Shown here one piece after another: positions 58,653-64,000 of a DNA stretch of 64,000 nucleotides. Under the pieces are notes generated by a model, which ran no database searches, was not told the DNA's origin, and saw only the letters and a list, made by a program, of their open reading frames with translations. This DNA is from VXYL01 sp965199875 (GTDB lineage Bacteria > Pseudomonadota > Gammaproteobacteria > Pseudomonadales > Azotimanducaceae). Every line of letters begins with the position of its first letter. Positions within the stretch are counted from its first letter, which is position 1. Both the position numbers and the translations under genes were made by a program. The DNA is taken from the NCBI GenBank assembly GCA_965199875.1, contig OZ241346.1:930001-994000 (forward strand). Reading direction: 5' to 3'.

Positions 58653-60884
58653 CTAGCCGCTTTGCCGCTGCTTGCGAGTCAACTCCCGCCAGAGGAACTC
58701 GTAGACCAGCGCCCACATGAAGGCGCTCTGGGCGTTGTCGGCGGCACCGCCGTGGCCGCCCTCGATGTTCTCGTAGTAGGTCACGTCGTGGCCCATGTCC
58801 TTCATCTTCGCCACCATTTTGCGGGCGTGACCGGGGTGTACGCGGTCGTCGCGGGTGGAGGTGGTCACCAGGAGCGGCGGATAGTCGGCTTGCTGGCTTA
58901 GGTTGTGGTACGGCGAATAGCCGCGCAGGAACGCCCAGTCTTCCGGGTCGTCCGGGTTGCCGAACTCGGCCATCCAACTGGCCCCGGCCAGCAGCTGGTG
59001 GTAGCGGCGCATGTCCATCAGCGGCACCTGGGCGACCACCGCGGCGAAGAGGTCCGGCCGGCGGATGAGCATGTTGCCCATCAGCAGGCCGCCGTTGCTG
59101 CCGCCAAGGATGCCGAGCTGGGCCGGCGTCGTCGCGCCGCGCTGCAGCAGGTGTTCGGCGACGGCGATGAAGTCGTCGTAGGCCAGGTGGCGGTTGGCTC
59201 TCAAGGCCGCCTGATGCCAGTCCGGGCCGAACTCGCCGCCGCCGCGGATGTTGGCCACCACGTAGGCGCCGCCGCGCTCCAGCCAGCCGATGCCCACCCC
59301 GGCGGAATAGCGCGGCAGCTGCGCGATCTCGAAGCCGCCGTAGCCGTAGAGCAGAGTTGGGCCTGGTTGCGCGTCGGCCGTGCGGGTTGCTCGGGCCTTG
59401 CCGACTTGGAAGTACGGAATCCGGGTGCCGTCCTTCGACGTCGCCCAGTGCTGGGCGATGGCGAGGCCTTCCGCGTCGAAGTAGCCCGGCGAGCGCTTCA
59501 GCGGCGTCGGTTCTTCGCCCACCGTGCCCAAGGACAAGGTTGGCGGCGTCAAGTAGTCCGTGGCGTCGACGAAGTAGCGGTCGTCTTCGTCCGCTTCCAC
59601 CGGCCAGACGGAAACGGTGCGATAGCCATCCTCGCCGTTGGCGAAGAGGGGCTTCTGCGTCCAGCCATCGGCCATCGGCGTCGCCAACTCGATGCGGTTC
59701 CTCACGTTGTCGAGCACGTTGATCAGGACGTGGTTGCGGGTGGGCGCGAAGCTGGCCAGCGAAGTGCCCGGAACAGGCTCGTAGAGCACGTGGAAGTTGC
59801 GCTTGCCCTTGAGGAAGTCCGCCAGCGGCGTTGCCAGCAGGCTGCCGGCGCGGTAGACCCGGCCAGCGCTCCGCCAGTCGGACTTCAGTTCCACGAACAT
59901 CCGCCCCCGATGCATGGACGGCGAAGCGTCGGTGGGCACGTTCAGCGGCGTCAGCTCGCCATCGTCGTAGACGAACAGCTGGCGGTTGTAGAAGTCGATG
60001 CCGCGCCACACCAGCCGCAGTTCGTAGCCGGTGGCGAGGTCCGCATAGGCGCCGACGGAGACGTCCGATGCTTCGCCTTCGAAGACCACCTGGGCCTCTT
60101 CCAGCGGCTGACCGCGCTGCCACAGCTTGACAATGCGCGGATAGCCGGAGCTCGTCATCGTGCCGGGGCCGAAGTCGGTCGCCACGAACAGCGCGTCCTG
60201 CGCCGCCCAGTCGGCGCTGCCCTTCGCCTCCGGCAGGAAGAAACCGCCGTCCTCGGGCTTCACGAACCGCTTCCTGCGCAGGTCGAACTCGCGGGTGACC
60301 ACGGCGTCCGCGCCGCCTCGGGAGAGGCGCACCAGGCAGCGATCGTGCCTGGGCTGGCGGCAGTGGTAGCCGTTCAGCACCCAGTTTTCGCGTTCCTTTC
60401 GGGCCAGCCGGTCCAAGTCCAGCACCGGCTCCCAGTCCGGTTCGTCCAAGCGGTACTGCTCCAGGCTGGTGCGCCGCAGCAGGCCGCGAGGATGGTCCTT
60501 GTCGCGCCAGAAGTTGTAGTAGCGGTCGCCCAGCTTGCCGATGCCGGGAATGCGATCTTCGGAGTCGAAGACCTCCAGCAGCCGCTCGCGCAGCCGTTTG
60601 AAGGAAGACTTGCTCGCCAAGGTGCGCATGGTGGCGCGGTTGCGCGCCTTGACCCACTGCAGGGCCTTGCGGCCGTCGATGTCTTCCAGCCAAAGGTACG
60701 GGTCTTCCTCCACCGCGTTCTCCTTGTTGGTCGTTGTTGCTTGCTCGGCCGCCGGCGCCTGTTCAGCCGCGAGCCCCGCGGTCGCCAGGAGCGCCACGGC
60801 CAGGCCAGTCAGCCGCCTCGCGACTCGCGCGTTCGCTCTGCCGGTGCGCCTTGCCGCCAAGACGCGGCGGGCCGGTGCGCTCAT
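58653..60884 (-). CDS. Prolyl oligopeptidase family (S9A) serine peptidase, exported
   Basis: This 743-residue enzyme has a signal peptide (LTGLAVALLATAGLAAE), the seven-bladed propeller domain (about 60-450, starting EEDPYLWLEDIDGRKALQWV) and the alpha/beta-hydrolase domain. The nucleophile Ser is in GILGGSNGGLLMG, the Asp in TSTRDDRVHPGHA and the His in NIEGGHGGAAD. Prolyl oligopeptidases cut short peptides after proline; some of this subfamily have broader use. It begins 24 bases after the transporter gene upstream and probably shares its transcript. Confidence 0.93.
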   Translation of the reverse strand: MSAPARRVLAARRTGRANARVARRLTGLAVALLATAGLAAEQAPAAEQATTTNKENAVEEDPYLWLEDIDGRKALQWVKARNRATMRTLASKSSFKRLRERLLEVFDSEDRIPGIGKLGDRYYNFWRDKDHPRGLLRRTSLEQYRLDEPDWEPVLDLDRLARKERENWVLNGYHCRQPRHDRCLVRLSRGGADAVVTREFDLRRKRFVKPEDGGFFLPEAKGSADWAAQDALFVATDFGPGTMTSSGYPRIVKLWQRGQPLEEAQVVFEGEASDVSVGAYADLATGYELRLVWRGIDFYNRQLFVYDDGELTPLNVPTDASPSMHRGRMFVELKSDWRSAGRVYRAGSLLATPLADFLKGKRNFHVLYEPVPGTSLASFAPTRNHVLINVLDNVRNRIELATPMADGWTQKPLFANGEDGYRTVSVWPVEADEDDRYFVDATDYLTPPTLSLGTVGEEPTPLKRSPGYFDAEGLAIAQHWATSKDGTRIPYFQVGKARATRTADAQPGPTLLYGYGGFEIAQLPRYSAGVGIGWLERGGAYVVANIRGGGEFGPDWHQAALRANRHLAYDDFIAVAEHLLQRGATTPAQLGILGGSNGGLLMGNMLIRRPDLFAAVVAQVPLMDMRRYHQLLAGASWMAEFGNPDDPEDWAFLRGYSPYHNLSQQADYPPLLVTTSTRDDRVHPGHARKMVAKMKDMGHDVTYYENIEGGHGGAADNAQSAFMWALVYEFLWRELTRKQRQSG

Positions 60885-60908
60885 GGTCTTCCCCTCGCTC
60901 GCCAGCCG

Positions 60909-61925
60909 CTAGCCGAAGGCGAGATCGTGCAGCCACGGCAGGCCGAAGGCCAGCACGACGCTGACGACCAGGCCTGAGAACGCCTTCAGGGCGTCCGAAA
61001 CCACTTTCCGCGAGGTGTCCTTCGCGGAGGTGTCCGCCAGGAAGGACGACAGCGCGAACTCGCGCCCGGCGAGCACGCCGAGGAACACCCAGGTGGTGCT
61101 CATGGGCATGTCGCTCCACTCCTTGAACACCAGCAGCACCATGCCGTAGATGAAGTCGATGATGGTGGCGGCGCGGATGTCCGTGGTATCCGTCTTGCTG
61201 GTGACGATCTGCTGAATCTTGCCGCCGAACTGGTAGAAGATGTAGCCCTGCATGGCGACGAGGACGAAGACGCCGAACAGCAGCCAGCCGAGAGGCAGCG
61301 AGCGCGGCAGATAGACGAAGATGTTGGCGAGGTCCTGGATGAGCCACTGGCTCCACAGAAAAGCCGTGGACGACCACTGCAGGAACACCCAGTAGGCGGG
61401 TATTTCGCTGCCCTTGGTGCGGTGGAAGTGTTCGCTCAAGCGCTTGAACAGCAGACGGAACAGCACGATGGCGGCGGCGAACGCGACCACGTAGCCGGTG
61501 GCCGACTTGGCCAGCATGGCACCCAGATTGCCCGGCTGCCCGCCGGTCACCGCGAACACCGTCAGGACGAGGAACGTGGTACTGACCGGCACGCCGAGAC
61601 GGGTGAGAATCAGCAGCGCCAGCGGCGGTATGGCGTGAAGCCACGAAACGCCGCCCTCGGGCACGGGAAACTTGCTCAGCCGGCCGTAGGCGACGTCGCC
61701 GTCGTTCACCACCCAGCCGTAGAACATCACCGCCAGCAGCACGCCGCTGGCGAACAGCCACAGCAGCCACCACGGTCTCCGGGCATTGGAAGCGAGGAAC
61801 GTGCCGAGGGTTTGGATCGAGTCGTTCGCCACCACCGCGTAGGCGGCCAGCAGGAAGCCGACGATCATGTATATTTCGAGCAGTGAAATCGCGCTGGCCT
61901 CGCGGCTTGGCTGCCGTTGCGACAA
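60909..61925 (-). CDS. PiT-like membrane transporter
   Basis: This 338-residue protein has about eight membrane segments. The N-terminal VVANDSIQTLGTFLAS resembles the GANDxxNxxGT signature of phosphate transporters of the PiT family. Two PVSTT-like motifs occur (GVPVSTTFLVL and DMPMSTTWVFLGVLAGREF), in line with the PiT internal duplication. It is shorter than typical PiT proteins (about 490). Inorganic phosphate or sulfate is a candidate substrate, but this is inference. The start is uncertain: TTG at 61925 is used, ATG at 61868 would leave out residues just before the first helix. Confidence 0.7.
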   Translation of the reverse strand: MSQRQPSREASAISLLEIYMIVGFLLAAYAVVANDSIQTLGTFLASNARRPWWLLWLFASGVLLAVMFYGWVVNDGDVAYGRLSKFPVPEGGVSWLHAIPPLALLILTRLGVPVSTTFLVLTVFAVTGGQPGNLGAMLAKSATGYVVAFAAAIVLFRLLFKRLSEHFHRTKGSEIPAYWVFLQWSSTAFLWSQWLIQDLANIFVYLPRSLPLGWLLFGVFVLVAMQGYIFYQFGGKIQQIVTSKTDTTDIRAATIIDFIYGMVLLVFKEWSDMPMSTTWVFLGVLAGREFALSSFLADTSAKDTSRKVVSDALKAFSGLVVSVVLAFGLPWLHDLAFG

Positions 61926-61981
61926 CGGCGGTGGACGGATTCTAAGCGCGTTGCCCTGCCAACTGGCGTCTTAGGGAAGAA

Positions 61982-62878
61982 ATGCCCAAACTGGTGAACC
62001 TCGGCTCGCTGTGCATCGACCACGTCTACCGGGTCGCCGGCATCGCCGCGCCCGGCGAAACGGTGGCCAGTACATCGCACGACGTCTTTCCCGGCGGCAA
62101 GGGCCTCAACCAGTCCATCGCCGCCGCCCGCGCAGGAGCGCGGGTGGCGCACGTCGGCTGCATCGGCATCGACGGCACCTGGCTGCGCGAGCGGTTGGCG
62201 GATGAGGGCGTCGACGAGCGCGGCGTTCGCACGGTCGCCCCCGCCTCCGGGCATGCCGTCATCCAAGTGGACGACGCCGGACGCAACGCCATCGTCATCG
62301 CCGGCGGCGCCAACCGGGTTCTCGCCGCCGAAGACGTGGCCGCGGCCCTGGCCCAGCTGGAAGCCGGCGACTGGCTGCTGCTGCAAAACGAAATCAACGA
62401 CTTGCCCCGCGTTCTCGCCCAGGCCCGGCAACGCGCCTGCCAAGTGGCGTTCAACGTCGCCCCGGTGGACGGGCGCGAGGCGTCCTACGACCTTTCCGGC
62501 GTCAAGCTGCTCATCGTCAACGAAATCGAGGCCGCGGCCCTTGCCGGCGTTGCGGACCCCCTTGAAGCACTGAGGACTTTGCGCCTTCGGTGCCCTGCTG
62601 CCGACGTGGTTCTGACCTTGGGCGCTGATGGCCTGGCGTACGCCGATGCCGCCTCGGACGAGGCGACGACGCTGCCGGCGCTAGCCGTCGAAGCCGTGGA
62701 CGAAACCGCCGCCGGCGACGCCTTCATCGGCTTCCTGATGGCCGGCCTGCTCGCCGGCGAACCTTTGCCAGAGGCCCTGAAACTGGGCTCTGCCGCCGGC
62801 GCCCTGGCAGTGACCAAGGCGGGCGCCGCCAGCTCCATTCCAACGCTGGCGGAGGTGCGGGAACTGTTGACCGGCTAG
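61982..62878 (+). CDS. rbsK: PfkB-family carbohydrate kinase, ribokinase-like
   Basis: This 298-residue kinase has LVNLGSLCIDHVYRVA, the substrate-binding GGKGLNQSIAAARAGARVAHVGCIG, LLLQNEINDLP, VNEIEAAALAG and the catalytic EAVDETAAGDAFIGFLMAGLL with the DTxxGD-like Asp (here ETAAGD). Ribokinase phosphorylates D-ribose for the pentose phosphate pathway. Substrate specificity in the family is broad, so ribose is a likely but unproven substrate. It is divergent from the PiT-like gene, with 56 bases between. Confidence 0.88.
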   Translation: MPKLVNLGSLCIDHVYRVAGIAAPGETVASTSHDVFPGGKGLNQSIAAARAGARVAHVGCIGIDGTWLRERLADEGVDERGVRTVAPASGHAVIQVDDAGRNAIVIAGGANRVLAAEDVAAALAQLEAGDWLLLQNEINDLPRVLAQARQRACQVAFNVAPVDGREASYDLSGVKLLIVNEIEAAALAGVADPLEALRTLRLRCPAADVVLTLGADGLAYADAASDEATTLPALAVEAVDETAAGDAFIGFLMAGLLAGEPLPEALKLGSAAGALAVTKAGAASSIPTLAEVRELLTG

Positions 62879-62962
62879 CTTGGCTTGCCAACACTGCACA
62901 TGCCCTGTGGTGGCAGTAGGGGGCAGTAGGACGAGGTTGGAGGGACCAATGGATGCCGGGTG

Positions 62963-62979
62963 TGACATTGGCAATGTCA
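62963..62979. other. Near-perfect palindrome TGACATTG-G-CAATGTCA
   Basis: Two 8-bp arms around one G lie between the convergent rbsK and uvrB genes, 34 bases from the uvrB stop. With a one-base loop it is a poor RNA hairpin, so it looks more like a protein-binding site or a repeat relic. Confidence 0.45.
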
Positions 62980-63012
62980 ACTCATGCTGCTTGGAGGAAG
63001 TCACAGTCGCCT

Positions 63013-64000
63013 TTACGCCAGATGCGTTTCGCGCAGCGATTGGATTTCGTCGCGTACTGCGGCGGCGTCCTCGAACTCCAGGTTCTTGGCGTGTTCGAAC
63101 ATCTTCTCCTCCAGCTCGGCGATCAGCTTGCCGAGCGCCTTGGCGTCGCCGTTTACCGCCGCCTGCCTCTGCGGCGCCCTGCGTCCGCTGGCCGCCTTGC
63201 GCGCGGCGCCGGGGGCGGTTCGGGCGCCTTCCATCACGTCGGCCACCGCCTTGGTGACGCCTCGGGGCACGACGCCGTGCTGCTCGTTGAAGGCGAGCTG
63301 CTTGTCGCGGCGGCGGTTGGTTTCGTCGATGGCGCGCTGCATCGAGCCGGTGATCTGATCGGCGTAGAGAATGGCCCGGCCGCGCAGGTTGCGCGCCGCT
63401 CGGCCAATGGTCTGGATCAATGAGCGCTCGGCGCGCAGGAATCCCTCCTTGTCGGCGTCGAGGATGGCGACCAGAGAGACTTCCGGCATGTCCAGTCCTT
63501 CGCGCAGCAGGTTGATGCCCACTAGGACGTCGAACTTGCCGAGGCGCAGGTCGCGGACGATCTCCATGCGCTCCACGGTGTCGATGTCCGAGTGCAGATA
63601 GCGCACGCGCACGCCGTGTTCGTCCAGGTAGTCGGTGAGGTCTTCGGCCATGCGCTTGGTTAGGGTGGTCACCAGCACCCGCTCCTGATTGCGGACGGTG
63701 ACGCGGATTTCCTCGAACAGATCGTCCACCTGGGTGGAGGCTGGGCGCACGTCCACGTCCGGGTCCACCAGCCCGGTAGGGCGCACCACCTGCTCGACGA
63801 CGCTGCCGGAGCGCTCGCCCTCGTAGGACCCCGGCGTGGCGGAGACGAAGATCATCTGCGGCGCCAGCGCCTCCCACTCGTCGAAGCGCAACGGCCGGTT
63901 GTCCAGCGCCGAGGGCAGGCGGAAGCCGTACTCCACCAGCGTCTCCTTGCGCGAGCGATCGCCTTTGTACATGCCGCCGATCTGCGGCACCGTGACGTGG
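63013..64000 (-). CDS. uvrB: Excinuclease ABC subunit B, C-terminal half (cut by window edge)
   Basis: The visible 329 residues cover HVTVPQIGGMYKGDRSRKET, IFVSATPGSYE, helicase motif TLTKRMAEDLTDYL, GINLLREGLDMPEVSLVAILDADKEG, QTIGRAARN and the C-terminal UVR domain (KLIAELEEKMFEHAKNLEFE) that binds UvrC. UvrB loads on damaged DNA with UvrA and guides the UvrC incisions of nucleotide excision repair. The N-terminal half and promoter lie beyond the window, so SOS control cannot be judged. Confidence 0.95.
   Translation of the reverse strand, partial: HVTVPQIGGMYKGDRSRKETLVEYGFRLPSALDNRPLRFDEWEALAPQMIFVSATPGSYEGERSGSVVEQVVRPTGLVDPDVDVRPASTQVDDLFEEIRVTVRNQERVLVTTLTKRMAEDLTDYLDEHGVRVRYLHSDIDTVERMEIVRDLRLGKFDVLVGINLLREGLDMPEVSLVAILDADKEGFLRAERSLIQTIGRAARNLRGRAILYADQITGSMQRAIDETNRRRDKQLAFNEQHGVVPRGVTKAVADVMEGARTAPGAARKAASGRRAPQRQAAVNGDAKALGKLIAELEEKMFEHAKNLEFEDAAAVRDEIQSLRETHLA

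Overview
The window looks like a chromosomal segment of an uncultured, high-GC (mostly about 65-70% by eye) gammaproteobacterium. Gene order supports this: lexA beside topA, a hypoxanthine phosphoribosyltransferase gene joined to a methylthioinosine phosphorylase-like gene (an order I recall from Pseudomonas), and bamD divergent from rluD. No rRNA, intact insertion sequence, prophage or CRISPR array was seen. Both ends cut genes: a TonB-dependent receptor on the left and uvrB on the right.

Layout. 1-4.3 kb: outer-membrane receptor, a secreted Cys-rich coiled-coil gene that appears frameshifted, and a hipBA toxin-antitoxin pair. 4.4-11.2 kb: serine hydrolase, class I aldolase, and a minus-strand run usp > slt > tatD > C39-like peptidase. 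11.2-16.6 kb: topA, lexA with two LexA boxes over a good sigma70 promoter, a decayed metY scrap and an orphan DNA methyltransferase. A third LexA-type box lies in the region between the methyltransferase and the MscS channel gene. 16.7-23.2 kb: a plus-strand run mscS > hpt > mtiP-like > CHY zinc finger > hyuA > hyuB with overlapping or closely spaced ends. 23.2-30 kb: an accessory island after tRNA-Leu(UAA), with a truncated Rpn-type nuclease, a 25-C homopolymer fused to a sigma54-like promoter and a perfect palindrome, a giant NHL/Calx-beta/LRR secreted protein, and an AT-richer coiled-coil membrane gene. 30-35.2 kb: two related secreted proteins, an ankyrin protein, and a HepT/MntA toxin-antitoxin locus whose antitoxin carries its own degenerate HEPN domain. 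35.3-44.3 kb: a polyamine-type ABC transporter operon with three tandem paralogous binding proteins, followed by a GMC oxidoreductase and its small subunit. 44.4-49.5 kb: M20 peptidase, PhyH dioxygenase, glycosyltransferase, GDP-mannose 3,5-epimerase-like enzyme, HNH nuclease. 49.6-64 kb: NfeD/flotillin pair, aminotransferase, Coq4, FimT-like pseudopilin, bamD/rluD, S9 peptidase, PiT-like transporter, ribokinase-family kinase, uvrB.

The most unusual points are the HEPN-MNT antitoxin with RX4HXL in place of RX4HXY, the poly-C/sigma54/palindrome element ahead of the repeat protein, the triplicated binding proteins with a 15-bp minisatellite between two of them, and the LexA-type box beside the orphan methyltransferase.
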